Shown: positions 15,921 through 24,779 of the stretch, one piece after another | Layout: each line of letters starts with the position of its first letter | How positions within the stretch are numbered: the stretch's first letter is position 1 | DNA from: Pseudomonadota bacterium | GTDB lineage: Bacteria; Pseudomonadota; Gammaproteobacteria; Pseudomonadales; Moraxellaceae | DNA: 38,462 nt | Direction of reading: 5' to 3' | Assembly: GCA_021781515.1 (NCBI GenBank) | Contig: JAJXWR010000016.1 | Span: forward strand, 1-38,462 | The notes under the pieces: model-generated | Databases searched by the model: none | The model's input: only the letters and a program-made list of their open reading frames with translations | What the model was told of the DNA's origin: nothing | Translations under genes and position numbers: made by a program

Positions 15921-18053
15921 ATGACCTGGTGCGCCGAGGCGATGAGCATGATGACAGACAAAAAAAACCATGTATGGCATTTTTTACGTTCAGCTGGTTT
16001 TGATCAGGTTTGTATTGAACAGGGAGCGGATTTGACGCATCTGGCTGAACTGGATGCCAAACTCTGGACGACACTGGCCTGCCCTGTTAAAGGCTTGCGT
16101 TTTGATGCGACGACGCTGAGTTGTCTGGATTCCGATCAGGATGGTCGTATCCGGGTTCCCGAGGTGGTGGCGGCAGTGCAGTTTGTTCTGGAGGCGTTAC
16201 GTACACCGGATCTGGTGTTTGGGGTGAAGAGCCTGAACCTGGATGATTTCAATAAAGAGACCGACATTGGAGTGCGGTTGCAACAATCGGCGAAGGAGTT
16301 GCGGCAAATGCTGCAACTGCCAGACGCTGAGCCGCTGGCTCTGGAACATGTATTGGATCGTGGCCGGTTGTTTCCGGTACAACATCCAAATGGCGATGGA
16401 ATTATTCCTTTACAATTTACAGAAGACAGTCAGTTGCAGACGGTACTGAGCTGCATTATGCAAGAGGAAGGCCAGGTCGCTGACCGTAGCGGCGAACCCG
16501 GGGTGTCTGTTGAACTACTGGATCGTTATTTTTTGCGTGTACAAACAACGCTGGACTGGTTGCAGTCTGAACCGCAGCAGGAAGGACTGGATTTTGCCTT
16601 GATCTGGCCGATCTTTCAGGCTATTGCTCCAAAAATTGATGATTATTTTGCACGGTGTCAATTGATTGTTTTTGATGAGTCGGCTCGGGAATGTCTGGGT
16701 AGTGTGCGTAACCGCTTTATGGCCATCAACGAACAACTCATTAGTGTCGATGCCCCGGAAGTGCGCGGACTGCCGCTGGCTCCGTTACGGGAAGAGTTGA
16801 TTCTGACGCTGGATTCGACGATTAATCCGGCTTGGCAAGAGGCATTGAGTGCATTGTTTGCGGTGTTGGTGCAACCGTTGCTGAACCAGACGACAACGCT
16901 GTCGTTGATTGAATGGAAACAGTTATGTCTGTTGATGCGGCAATATGATCGCTGGTTACAGGCGGAGCCAACGGATCGGGTGTTACCAGAGCGGGCTGTG
17001 TTGCAACAATGGCTGCAGCAAGGGATTCAGGAACGCCTTCAGGCGCTGATTGCGAGTGATCTGATAGTAAAAGAGGAAGCAGATGCCATCATGGCGGTTG
17101 ACAAGCTCTTGCATTATCAGCGGTATCTTGTCGATTTTTTGAATAATTTTGTGACGTTTCGCTATTTTTACAGTCTGCGTCAGCCTGCGGTTTTTCAGGC
17201 AGGGCGATTGTTCATCGATCAACGCAGTTGTGATCTCTGTGTAGAGGTGGCTGATCTGAATCAGCACTTGGCCATGGCTGGACTGAGTCGGACCTATCTG
17301 GTGTATTGCCTGCTACATCGCGCCGGGGAGACGGACAAATACCTGGTGGCGGCCGTTACAGCGGGTGATGCAGGGCATATTATGGTGGGTCGGCATGCGG
17401 TGTTTTTTGATTATGAAGGGCGAGACTGGGATGCAACTGTATTGCGATTGATAGAGAACCCAATCAGTGTGCGAGAAGCGTTCTGGACACCGTACCGAAA
17501 ACTGGGGCAAATGCTGGGCGAACAGGTGCAGAAACTGGCCAAAGCCCGGGAACAGAATTTTGAAAAATCGGCCGTGAGCGAAATTGACCGCAGCCTGAAA
17601 CCAAGTGCTGCGGTATCGGCGCAGGCGTCTAGCATGGATATTGGACGATTTGCGGGTATATTTGCGGCGATTGGTCTGGCGGTGGGGGCCATTGGTACGG
17701 CACTTGCCAGTGTTGTGACGGGTTTGCTGTCCTTGCACTGGTGGCAGATTCCCCTGGTGCCGCCTGGATTGATGTTGATAATTTCCGGGCCCAGTATGGT
17801 GATTGCCTGGTTCAAACTGCATGCACGTAATCTGGGTCCGATTCTGGAAGGTAATGGCTGGGCTATCAATACACATGCCAGAATCAATATTGCTTTTGGT
17901 ACTACATTGACGCAATTGGCGACGTTGCCGGCGATGTCGCAGCGTAGTCTTCGGGATCCCTATGCAGCACCAGGAACTAAACGTTACTGGTGGCTGACAG
18001 TGGGATTAGTGGTGGCACTGGTCTTGCTGTGGTTTCTGTTAAAACATCGCTGA
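15921..18053 (+). CDS. EF-hand membrane protein of an uncharacterised conserved family
   Basis: A protein of about 700 residues. A canonical 12-residue EF-hand loop, DSDQDGRIRVPE, occupies 70-81 (ligands D70, D72, D74, R76 backbone, R78, E81). A degenerate second loop (HPNGDGIIPLQF) lies near 155. The middle is helical. A conserved core near 410-540 reads FQAGRLFIDQRSCDLCVEVA, SRTYLVYCLLHR, MVGRHAVFFDYEGRDWDATV and ENPISVREAFWTPYRKLGQM. I recall these phrases from unannotated EF-hand proteins in several phyla. The C-terminus has about three membrane helices (~575-597, 605-627, 688-706). The function is unknown; calcium-responsive membrane activity is an inference. The start is uncertain: ATGs at 15942 and 15948 follow GAGG better than 15921. 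Confidence 0.8.
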   Translation: MTWCAEAMSMMTDKKNHVWHFLRSAGFDQVCIEQGADLTHLAELDAKLWTTLACPVKGLRFDATTLSCLDSDQDGRIRVPEVVAAVQFVLEALRTPDLVFGVKSLNLDDFNKETDIGVRLQQSAKELRQMLQLPDAEPLALEHVLDRGRLFPVQHPNGDGIIPLQFTEDSQLQTVLSCIMQEEGQVADRSGEPGVSVELLDRYFLRVQTTLDWLQSEPQQEGLDFALIWPIFQAIAPKIDDYFARCQLIVFDESARECLGSVRNRFMAINEQLISVDAPEVRGLPLAPLREELILTLDSTINPAWQEALSALFAVLVQPLLNQTTTLSLIEWKQLCLLMRQYDRWLQAEPTDRVLPERAVLQQWLQQGIQERLQALIASDLIVKEEADAIMAVDKLLHYQRYLVDFLNNFVTFRYFYSLRQPAVFQAGRLFIDQRSCDLCVEVADLNQHLAMAGLSRTYLVYCLLHRAGETDKYLVAAVTAGDAGHIMVGRHAVFFDYEGRDWDATVLRLIENPISVREAFWTPYRKLGQMLGEQVQKLAKAREQNFEKSAVSEIDRSLKPSAAVSAQASSMDIGRFAGIFAAIGLAVGAIGTALASVVTGLLSLHWWQIPLVPPGLMLIISGPSMVIAWFKLHARNLGPILEGNGWAINTHARINIAFGTTLTQLATLPAMSQRSLRDPYAAPGTKRYWWLTVGLVVALVLLWFLLKHR

Positions 18054-18074
18054 ATACTGGCATGAATACTGGCA
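18051..18074 (+). repeat. 12-bp tandem duplication at the stop of the EF-hand gene
   Basis: TGAATACTGGCA is present twice in tandem; the first TGA is the stop codon of the gene. Confidence 0.92.
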
Positions 18075-18156
18075 GAGTCCTGAAAAAGCAGCTTAACTGT
18101 AGGGATGATTTTTTTGATTCGGGGAATAGGAATCTTGTCAGTAACGGGGAGTGGGC

Positions 18157-19167
18157 ATGAGTTGCCATGTGTTGATTTGTGATGATTCGGCAATGGCGCG
18201 AAAGCAGCTAGCACGATCATTGCCTCAAGATTGGGACATAGTGATCGATTTTGCGGGGAATGGGGCGGAGGCACTGGAAAAAATCCAGACCGGTGGTGTC
18301 GATGTCATGTTTCTGGATTTGAATATGCCGGTTAAAGATGGCTATGAGACGCTGCAGGAAATTCAGCGTTGTGATTTACCGGTTATTGTGATTGTTGTTT
18401 CGGGCGATATTCAGCCAGAAGCCCTGCATCGTACTCGCAAACTCGGTGCCTATGATTTTATTAAAAAACCAGTGTCGATAGATCGACTGCATCAGATTCA
18501 GGAACAGTTTGGCCTGTTCAGTCTGCGTGGTGAATGGACGCCACCGGTAAAGATTGATGAGCGGGCAACGACTCCTCATGGTTTTGATGCCTTACGGGAA
18601 ATCTCCAATGTAGCGATGGGTCGGGCGGCAGATTTACTGGCTCAGTTGCTGAAAGTGTTTATCCAGTTGCCTATTCCTAAAGTCAATATCCTGGAAGTGA
18701 GTGAATTACAGATGGCGCTTGATCTGGCGGCGCGGCAGGAGACTTTTTCTGCGGTGTGTCAGGGCCTGATTGGTGAAGGTATGTGCGGAGAAGGGCTGTT
18801 GATCATGTACGATTCTTCGTACAAAGAGATGGCGCAGCTATTGGGTTACGATGAGAAGGTCAATACGGCGATTGAGTCAGAAATGGTGATGGATATTGCC
18901 AGTATCCTGATCGGGGCTTTCTCCAAGGGGTTGGCCGAGCAACTGGATGTTTCATTCAGCAGTAGTCACCCGGTGATTCTGGGACGTCATTTGGATTTCG
19001 CTGATCTGGTAAAAAACAACAGCAACCGATGGCAACGGACACTGGCTATTGAAATCACCTATATTATTGAAGGTCATAATATTCGTTGTGATTTACTGTT
19101 GCTGTTCACCGATGAATCAGTGCCGGTGTTACAGAAGAAAGTAGGTTATTTGTTGGAGGGGGTATGA
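18157..19167 (+). CDS. Response regulator: REC domain fused to CheC-like phosphatase domain
   Basis: A 336-residue cytoplasmic protein. REC spans 1-120, with the acidic pair D9/D10 (LICDDSAMARKQ), phospho-acceptor D54 (VMFLDLNMP) and the conserved Lys in FIKKPVS. From ~145 it resembles the CheC/CheX/FliY aspartyl-phosphate phosphatases. The first active-site signature (D-x3-E-x2-N-x3-G) is exact in DALREISNVAMG. The second, in SEMVMDIASILIGA, has lost the Glu and Asn. It may therefore dephosphorylate a response regulator, possibly its own REC domain. The ATG at 18157 has GGGGAG upstream and is preferred over GTG at 18151. It overlaps the next gene by four bases (ATGA), so the pair is translationally coupled. 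Confidence 0.9.
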   Translation: MSCHVLICDDSAMARKQLARSLPQDWDIVIDFAGNGAEALEKIQTGGVDVMFLDLNMPVKDGYETLQEIQRCDLPVIVIVVSGDIQPEALHRTRKLGAYDFIKKPVSIDRLHQIQEQFGLFSLRGEWTPPVKIDERATTPHGFDALREISNVAMGRAADLLAQLLKVFIQLPIPKVNILEVSELQMALDLAARQETFSAVCQGLIGEGMCGEGLLIMYDSSYKEMAQLLGYDEKVNTAIESEMVMDIASILIGAFSKGLAEQLDVSFSSSHPVILGRHLDFADLVKNNSNRWQRTLAIEITYIIEGHNIRCDLLLLFTDESVPVLQKKVGYLLEGV

Positions 19168-20147
19168 CGGAGACCAGTATCGATCTTCAGGAATTCCATT
19201 GGATGATGGGATTGTTGCAGACGATTGATGTAGGATTGCTGGTTCTGGATAAAAATTATCAAATCTGCCTCTGGAATTCTTTCATGGAAAACCATAGCGG
19301 ACACCAGGCAAGAGCGGTTCAGGGGCAGTCTATTTTTACACTTTTTCCGGAGATCCAGGAACATTGGTTCCGGCAGAAATCACGTTCGGTGTTTTTTTTG
19401 AGCACCCAAGTCTACACTAACTGGGAACAGCGGCCGTTTTTGTTTCGCTTTGCCAACTACCGGCCCATTACTGGCCGTTCTGATTTTATGTACCAGAATG
19501 TCAGTATTATTCCACTGACCTCCGTGCATGGTGAAGTCAATCATATTGGTATTATGGTTTATGATGTGACGGACGTGGCGGTTAACCGCAAGGCGCTAAT
19601 GACCGCTAACCAGGAACTGGAACGGTTGAGTCGAACGGATCGCCTGACCCAGTTGTATAATCGTGGTTTCTGGGAAGAGTGTCTGGTCCGCGAACTCAAG
19701 CGCTGGCAGCGCAGTCCGAATATGCAGGCAGCACTGGTGATGTTTGATATTGATCATTTCAAACGGGTCAATGATACGTATGGACATCAGGCCGGCGATG
19801 AGGTGATCCGGGTGACGGCTTCTGCGTTGCGGCAGCAACTCCGTGAAACGGATATAGGCGGTCGATACGGTGGTGAAGAATTCGGGGCTATCCTAGTGGG
19901 AGCCGATGCCGAAGGTTCGGTGGTGTTTGCCGAACGGTTGCGGGCGGATATTGAACGGCGACTGGTGATGCACGAAGGAATGGAAATACGTTATACCATC
20001 AGTTTGGGGGTGGCTCCACTGAGTACCGAAGTCGCTGACGTCAAGGCATGGATAGAGCGGGCAGACCGCTCGCTATATCACTCCAAGGAGACCGGGCGTA
20101 ACCGGGTGACGTTGTTCTCGGACAACATGGCCGGACACGCCGGCTAG
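19164..20147 (+). CDS. Diguanylate cyclase, PAS-GGDEF
   Basis: A 327-residue soluble protein that makes c-di-GMP from two GTP. Residues ~10-140 form a PAS sensor (TIDVGLLVLDKNYQICLWNS; end of domain HIGIMVYDVTDVAVNRKAL). A short coiled linker leads to the GGDEF domain, with DRLTQLYNRGFWEE, FDIDHFKRVNDTYGHQAGDEV and the active-site GGEEF at 236-240, so it is predicted active. An inhibitory I-site RETD (227-230) lies exactly five residues before GGEEF, predicting product feedback inhibition. The start overlaps the stop of the REC-CheC gene, implying the two act in one pathway. The PAS ligand is unknown. Confidence 0.94.
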   Translation: MTETSIDLQEFHWMMGLLQTIDVGLLVLDKNYQICLWNSFMENHSGHQARAVQGQSIFTLFPEIQEHWFRQKSRSVFFLSTQVYTNWEQRPFLFRFANYRPITGRSDFMYQNVSIIPLTSVHGEVNHIGIMVYDVTDVAVNRKALMTANQELERLSRTDRLTQLYNRGFWEECLVRELKRWQRSPNMQAALVMFDIDHFKRVNDTYGHQAGDEVIRVTASALRQQLRETDIGGRYGGEEFGAILVGADAEGSVVFAERLRADIERRLVMHEGMEIRYTISLGVAPLSTEVADVKAWIERADRSLYHSKETGRNRVTLFSDNMAGHAG

Positions 20148-20181
20148 ACGTTGTTTGAAGACATCTGGACGGGCGTATTGT

Positions 20182-20976
20182 TCAGGTATGGGCACTGCTC
20201 TGGAGGATACCCAGGAGTGCCTTGACGACTCTGGCGTTGCCTGCGACGATCTGTCCTTGTTCCAGGTAACTGACCCCCCCCTGGTAGTCTGTCACCAGGC
20301 CACCGGCTTCACGGATGAGCAGGTCACCGGCCGCCATGTCCCACAGGGATAGCCCGGATTCCCAGAAACCGTCTAAACGACCAGCGGCCACCCAGGCCAG
20401 ATCCAGGGCGGCTGCGCCTGCACGTCGGATACCTGCACTCAGGCGGGCGACTTCACTTAAGGTTTTCAGGTAACTCGGGAGTTGTGGCATCTGTTCGGGG
20501 CGAAACGGGAATCCAGTGCCAATCAGTGCGTCATTGAGACCGGCGATAGCGGTTACACGTAAGCGATGATTGTTCATCCGCGCACCCCGGCCGCGCAGGG
20601 CCGTGAATTCTTCACGCAATACCGGATCATAGACAATAGCCAGTTCGGTGATGCCTTTGACTTTCAGGGCCAGACTGATGGCAAACTGCGGGAAGCCGTG
20701 AATAAAATTGGTGGTGCCGTCTAAGGGATCAAGAATCCACAGATGCTCACTGTCGCTGGGCTGTGTGCCACTTTCTTCGCCAAGATAGCCATAAGCCGGA
20801 TAATTCTGTTGCAGACGCTCAAAAATATACTGCTCGACCTTATGATCAATTTCAGTAACAAAGTCGTGTGCACTTTTTTGTGTCACGCTGAAACTGTCTT
20901 TACGTTCGTAGGCGCGCATAATAAATTCACCGGCGGAACGGACAATGGGTAAGGCAATATTAAGCGTGGGTTGCAT
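20182..20976 (-). CDS. suhB: Inositol-1-monophosphatase family protein SuhB
   Basis: A 264-residue Mg-dependent phosphatase. The metal site is visible as GEESG (E67/E68), the family motif WILDPLDGTTNFIHGFPQFA (D83, D86), and WDMAAGDLLIREAGG near the end. SuhB also acts in gammaproteobacteria as a component of the rRNA antitermination complex and as a global regulator. I start at the ATG at 20976, 8 bases after AGGA; a GTG at 20997 would add seven unlikely residues. It is convergent with the diguanylate cyclase gene (34-bp gap), with htpG diverging on the other side. Confidence 0.93.
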   Translation of the reverse strand: MQPTLNIALPIVRSAGEFIMRAYERKDSFSVTQKSAHDFVTEIDHKVEQYIFERLQQNYPAYGYLGEESGTQPSDSEHLWILDPLDGTTNFIHGFPQFAISLALKVKGITELAIVYDPVLREEFTALRGRGARMNNHRLRVTAIAGLNDALIGTGFPFRPEQMPQLPSYLKTLSEVARLSAGIRRAGAAALDLAWVAAGRLDGFWESGLSLWDMAAGDLLIREAGGLVTDYQGGVSYLEQGQIVAGNARVVKALLGILQSSAHT

Positions 20977-21131
20977 GCAATAATTCCTGAATGTCACGAT
21001 TGAGGCGTACAGGTGCCTATGTTACACGAAAATGTGGCGCTTCAGGAAGTTTTGGCCGGAACAGGCCTTGAAACTTTTCAGGTCATCCCCAACTAATGCA
21101 GCCTGAGGCTATTAAACGAGGGAGGATCACC

Positions 21132-23066
21132 ATGAACGACGCAACAGTCAGCGCTACACCGGGCACTGAAACGATGGGTTTTCAGACAGAAGTCGCCAAA
21201 CTTCTGCAATTGATGATTCATTCGCTGTACAGCAACAAAGAAATTTTCTTGCGGGAACTGGTGTCAAATGCGGCGGATGCGGCCGATAAATTACGTTTTG
21301 AAGCATTGACCCAGGCGGGTTTGCTGGCAGAAGATCCTGAATTGGGAATATGGATTGATTTTGATGCAACGGCACATACGATAACTATTCGGGATAATGG
21401 CGTCGGGATGTCACGAGAGGAAGTCATTACCAATCTGGGCACGATTGCACATTCAGGCACTTCGGAGTTCCTCAAAACCTTAAGTGGAGATCAACAGAAA
21501 GATGCCAGTCTGATCGGTCAGTTTGGTGTGGGATTCTATTCGTCGTTTGTGGTGGCGAGCAAGGTGGAAGTCAAGACACGGCGAGCCAGTCTGGTACCGG
21601 TGGAAGGGGTCTACTGGGCATCGGCCGGTGAAGGGAGTTTTGAGGTTGGCACGGCGGACGTGGCGCAACGCGGTACTGAAATCGTTTTGCACCTGCGTGA
21701 AGAAGCCTATGAATATGCCGATGCCTGGCGGCTGCGTGGAATTATCCACAAGTATGCGGAACATATTGGCGTGCCAGTGTATATGCTCAAGCAAGAGGCA
21801 GGCGCAGCCAGCGAAGAGGGTGAGGAGGCAGCGCTGCCTGATACACCGACTTGGGAAGTCATCAATCAGGCAGCAGCGCTGTGGACTCGTCCACGCAGTG
21901 AAATTACCGAGGATGAATACAAGGCTTTTTATAGACATATTTCGCATGATTTTGGTGATCCGTTGAGTTGGAGTCATAACCGCGTAGAAGGCAAGCTGGA
22001 ATATACATCCCTGCTGTACTTGCCGACACGTGCGCCCTATGATCTGTATAACCGTGAAGCACCCAAGGGCCTGAAACTCTACGTGCAACGGGTATTTATC
22101 ATGGATCAGGCTGAACAGTTCCTGCCGTTGTACCTGCGTTTTGTCAAAGGAGTGATTGACTCCAATGATTTACCGTTGAATGTCTCGCGCGAACTGTTGC
22201 AATCGAATCCATCGATTGAAACAATCCGCAATACGCTGACGAAGCGGGTGCTGGATATGATTGCCAAACTGGAATCTGAGCCGGAAAAATATCTGGAATT
22301 CTGGAAAACTTTTGGCAATGTACTAAAAGAAGGCATTGTTGAAGATCAGACGAACCGGGAAAAATTAGCGGGTTTGTTCCGTTTTGCCGGGAGTAAACAG
22401 CTTGATGAGCAGCAGGTGATTTCACTGGATGCGTACATTGAAAGAATGCCAGCCACACAAAAAGCGATTTATTATGTGACTGCGGAATCTTTTAATGCGG
22501 GTCGTCAAAGTCCGCACATGGAAATTTTCCTGAAAAAAGACATTGAAGTGCTGGTGATGACAGATCGCATTGATGAATGGATGATGTCCTGGCTGCACGA
22601 ATACAAAGGCAAGAGTTTTGTGCACGTGGGCAAAGGTGAATTGAGTCTTGATGAAGATTCTGCGGAAGCCCAGAAAAAAATGCAGGAAACCCAGGAAGCA
22701 GAACATAAAGATTTACTGCAACGTCTGAAAGAGGCGCTGGGTGAGCAGATTACCGACGTTAAAGTCTCAACCCGCCTGGTAGATTCGCCAGCCTGTCTGG
22801 TGGTTGCAGAAGGTGATATCGGCCTGGCGACGAGGCAGATGCTGGAAGCGGCCGGTCAGAAGTTGCCACCCAGTCGGCCACACCTGGAAATCAATATACA
22901 GCATGCGTTGATTCAGCAAATGGAAAAAGAAACGCAGGCGCAGCGTTTCAAGGCGCTGGCCACCATACTCTATGGACAGGCGGCGCTTGCTGAAGGGATG
23001 CAACTTAAGGATCCTTCCGAATTTGTGGGGCAACTGAACCGTTTATTAGGGCAAATGTTTACCTGA
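21132..23066 (+). CDS. htpG: Molecular chaperone HtpG (Hsp90)
   Basis: A 644-residue ATP-dependent chaperone, full length for bacterial Hsp90. The N-terminal GHKL ATPase has SLYSNKEIFLRELVSNAADA, DNGVGMSREE, GTIAHSGTSEFLK and GQFGVGFYSSFVVA. The middle domain carries FIMDQAEQFLPLYLRFVKG and NVSRELLQ, with its catalytic Arg. The C-terminal dimerisation domain ends LNRLLGQMF and lacks the eukaryotic MEEVD tail. The start ATG at 21132 follows an excellent GGGAGGA; an upstream in-frame ATG at 21096 is not needed. It diverges from suhB. I see no clear heat-shock promoter. Confidence 0.97.
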   Translation: MNDATVSATPGTETMGFQTEVAKLLQLMIHSLYSNKEIFLRELVSNAADAADKLRFEALTQAGLLAEDPELGIWIDFDATAHTITIRDNGVGMSREEVITNLGTIAHSGTSEFLKTLSGDQQKDASLIGQFGVGFYSSFVVASKVEVKTRRASLVPVEGVYWASAGEGSFEVGTADVAQRGTEIVLHLREEAYEYADAWRLRGIIHKYAEHIGVPVYMLKQEAGAASEEGEEAALPDTPTWEVINQAAALWTRPRSEITEDEYKAFYRHISHDFGDPLSWSHNRVEGKLEYTSLLYLPTRAPYDLYNREAPKGLKLYVQRVFIMDQAEQFLPLYLRFVKGVIDSNDLPLNVSRELLQSNPSIETIRNTLTKRVLDMIAKLESEPEKYLEFWKTFGNVLKEGIVEDQTNREKLAGLFRFAGSKQLDEQQVISLDAYIERMPATQKAIYYVTAESFNAGRQSPHMEIFLKKDIEVLVMTDRIDEWMMSWLHEYKGKSFVHVGKGELSLDEDSAEAQKKMQETQEAEHKDLLQRLKEALGEQITDVKVSTRLVDSPACLVVAEGDIGLATRQMLEAAGQKLPPSRPHLEINIQHALIQQMEKETQAQRFKALATILYGQAALAEGMQLKDPSEFVGQLNRLLGQMFT

Positions 23067-23073
23067 TTCAGCC

Positions 23074-23106
23074 TCTGCCTGTCGGGTGCCGCCGTCAGGC
23101 AGATTT
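23074..23106 (+). terminator. Probable intrinsic terminator of htpG
   Basis: TCTGCCTG pairs perfectly with CAGGCAGA (23096-23103), and an inner CGG/CCG extends the stem across one mismatch. A short TTT then A-rich sequence follows. It lies 8 bp after the htpG stop. The T-run is short, hence moderate confidence. Confidence 0.6.
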
Positions 23107-23401
23107 AAAAATGCAGATTCAGTTAAACATCCAGTGGATATTCAGTCTGATCTCCACTAGAATGGCGACCAAGTGGCAGGCCTAGGGTGGCCAGCCGTTC
23201 CCTGTTAAGGGGTGGTAGTCATTGCGAGACTGAGAATTGTCTGTTTTTTGTACGATTTGAGTTTTGTAGTCATGCGATTGATAAATCCGGTTAAATTTCT
23301 CTGAAAACTTGTGGCAAGTTATTTATGGTTTTGTTAGAGTTATTCGGCTAAAATTAATGGGTCTGTGTTTTTAATATAATCAAGGATTGGAGTGACCAAG
23401 T
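23107..23401 (+). promoter_or_regulatory. Leader and promoter region of the OmpA-like gene
   Basis: This spacer becomes strongly AT-rich after 23260. A perfect -10 hexamer TATAAT lies at 23375-23380, but only ~21 bases before the start codon and with no good -35 at the right distance. An alternative TAAAAT lies at 23349-23354. The ribosome site is probably GGAGTG just before the ATG. The assignments are weak. Confidence 0.35.
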
Positions 23402-24613
23402 ATGAAGGCTGCGAAGTTCTTAGGGGTGCTGAGTGTGACTGGCGTGCTGACGGTCGCTCATGCGGATATGTTTACCGTGAGTCCGATGATTGGTACTCAT
23501 TATTTTTCCGATAAAACCCTGCCTAGCACAGCGGAACCTGCCAATGACGGCGTTATGAATTCGCTGCAGTATCATTTGAACCTGGGGTATTATTTTATGC
23601 CTAATCTGGGGGTCGAAGCCTCAGAAGGCTGGTTGACTGCGCCGAAGAAGCATATCAATGCGGGTGATGGCAGTAGTATGCATTACCGGGATACCTCGGT
23701 AAATCTGGTGTACCGGTTCGATACTTGGCAGAAATTGCAGCCATTTGTACTGGGTGGTGCAGGGGTAGCCCGCTATGCCGGCGACAGTGATCCTTTGTAC
23801 ACCCGTAAATTTGGTCAGGTGGGTGTGGGGGTGCTCTGGCATTTCTCTAAATATGTAGCCTTGCGTGAAGGCATTAATTACATGGATATACCGGGTCCGC
23901 ATTGGCATGACTGGGTAAGCTTCATTGGTCTGGATATGGCCATGGGTGGCTTTGGTGAGGCAGCTCCTGCAGTGGCGGCACCTGCGCCGGTGGTAGCACC
24001 GGTACCGGCTCCAGTACCAGCACCGGCACCAGCACCGGCACCAGCACCGGCACCCGTGGTTGCTCCTGAACCTGCTCCGGTTCCAGCCCCGGCTCCCGCC
24101 CCTGCCCCCGCCCCCGCCGTATTGACGCAAGAAGCGCACATGAAAGTGGACGTGCTTTTTGCGACCGGTAAATCAACGATTACCAGCAGTGATCATGAGA
24201 CGCTGCAGAAAGTGGTTGATTTCATGAACCAGTACCCGCATGCCAAGATCACCGTGGAAGGTTACACGGATAGCAGGGGATCGCCAGTGCTCAATCGGCG
24301 TCTGTCGCTGTCTCGTGCGAAGGCGGTACGTGAGACGTTGATTAAGATGGGTGCTGATGGTGCACGTCTGGATGCGAAGGGATTTGGTGCAGCGCATCCG
24401 ATTGCTTCGAATGCCACTGAGGAAGGCCGTGCGATGAACCGTCGCGTGGTCGCTACAGCGCATGCCGAGTCTACAGCAACACCGGAAGCCAAGCCCGTAC
24501 ATAAAGCCATGAAGCACCATGGCAAGTTGCACCATGGCAAGTTGCATCATCGGGTAATGCATAAAATGCATCATGCCTTGAAGAAGCATCTGGTCAAGAA
24601 GGCAGCGCAGTAA
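23402..24613 (+). CDS. OmpA-family outer membrane protein with Ala-Pro linker and His/Lys-rich tail
   Basis: A 403-residue protein. A signal peptide (1-22, ending VAHA) precedes an eight-strand OmpA-like barrel (~23-180, e.g. LQYHLNLGYYFMPNLGVEAS and FVLGGAGVARYAG). A ~55-residue Ala/Pro/Val linker (~188-240) spans the periplasm. The OmpA C-terminal peptidoglycan-binding domain follows: VDVLFATGKSTITSSD, VEGYTDSRGSPVLNRRLSLS with Asp and the Arg of SRA, and KGFGAAHPI. The last ~45 residues are unusual: rich in His, Lys and Met (KAMKHHGKLHHGKLHH, HKMHHALKKHLVKK), partly from a 15-bp duplication, and may bind metals or anionic wall polymers. It is a likely abundant structural porin, flanked by a terminator on each side and therefore monocistronic. 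Confidence 0.92.
   Translation: MKAAKFLGVLSVTGVLTVAHADMFTVSPMIGTHYFSDKTLPSTAEPANDGVMNSLQYHLNLGYYFMPNLGVEASEGWLTAPKKHINAGDGSSMHYRDTSVNLVYRFDTWQKLQPFVLGGAGVARYAGDSDPLYTRKFGQVGVGVLWHFSKYVALREGINYMDIPGPHWHDWVSFIGLDMAMGGFGEAAPAVAAPAPVVAPVPAPVPAPAPAPAPAPAPVVAPEPAPVPAPAPAPAPAPAVLTQEAHMKVDVLFATGKSTITSSDHETLQKVVDFMNQYPHAKITVEGYTDSRGSPVLNRRLSLSRAKAVRETLIKMGADGARLDAKGFGAAHPIASNATEEGRAMNRRVVATAHAESTATPEAKPVHKAMKHHGKLHHGKLHHRVMHKMHHALKKHLVKKAAQ
24515..24544 (+). repeat. 15-bp tandem duplication in the His-rich tail
   Basis: CACCATGGCAAGTTG occurs twice without mismatch, doubling the peptide HHGKL in the OmpA-like protein. Confidence 0.95.
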
Positions 24614-24669
24614 TTGCTCAGTTAGCTAGTGTTGTGTATAGTGATGCGTAGTCTGGAGTAAAGTTACTC

Positions 24670-24702
24670 AGGCACCAGGGTGTTGTAGCTCTGGTGCCTT
24701 TT
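24670..24702 (+). terminator. Intrinsic terminator of the OmpA-like gene
   Basis: AGGCACCAG (24670-24678) pairs perfectly with CTGGTGCCT (24691-24699) across a 12-base loop, followed by a short T-run (TTTT). It lies 57 bp after the stop codon. Confidence 0.88.
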
Positions 24703-24779
24703 GTAATGGCAGTAATAGCGCATAGCAGTAATAGAATAGACGAGCAAAAAAGCGGATAGACAGGATAATCAGTGAGTCT

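Noticed and set aside
17313-17915. 200-residue minus-strand open frame inside the EF-hand protein gene
   Set aside because: Composition is low quality and it is fully antisense to a conserved coding region.
23107-23300. Possible tRNA or small RNA before the OmpA-like gene
   Set aside because: No acceptor stem, T-loop or other tRNA signature could be folded by eye.
23878-24141. Gly/Ala-rich minus-strand protein opposite the porin linker
   Set aside because: It is simply the reverse reading of the Ala-Pro repeat codons.
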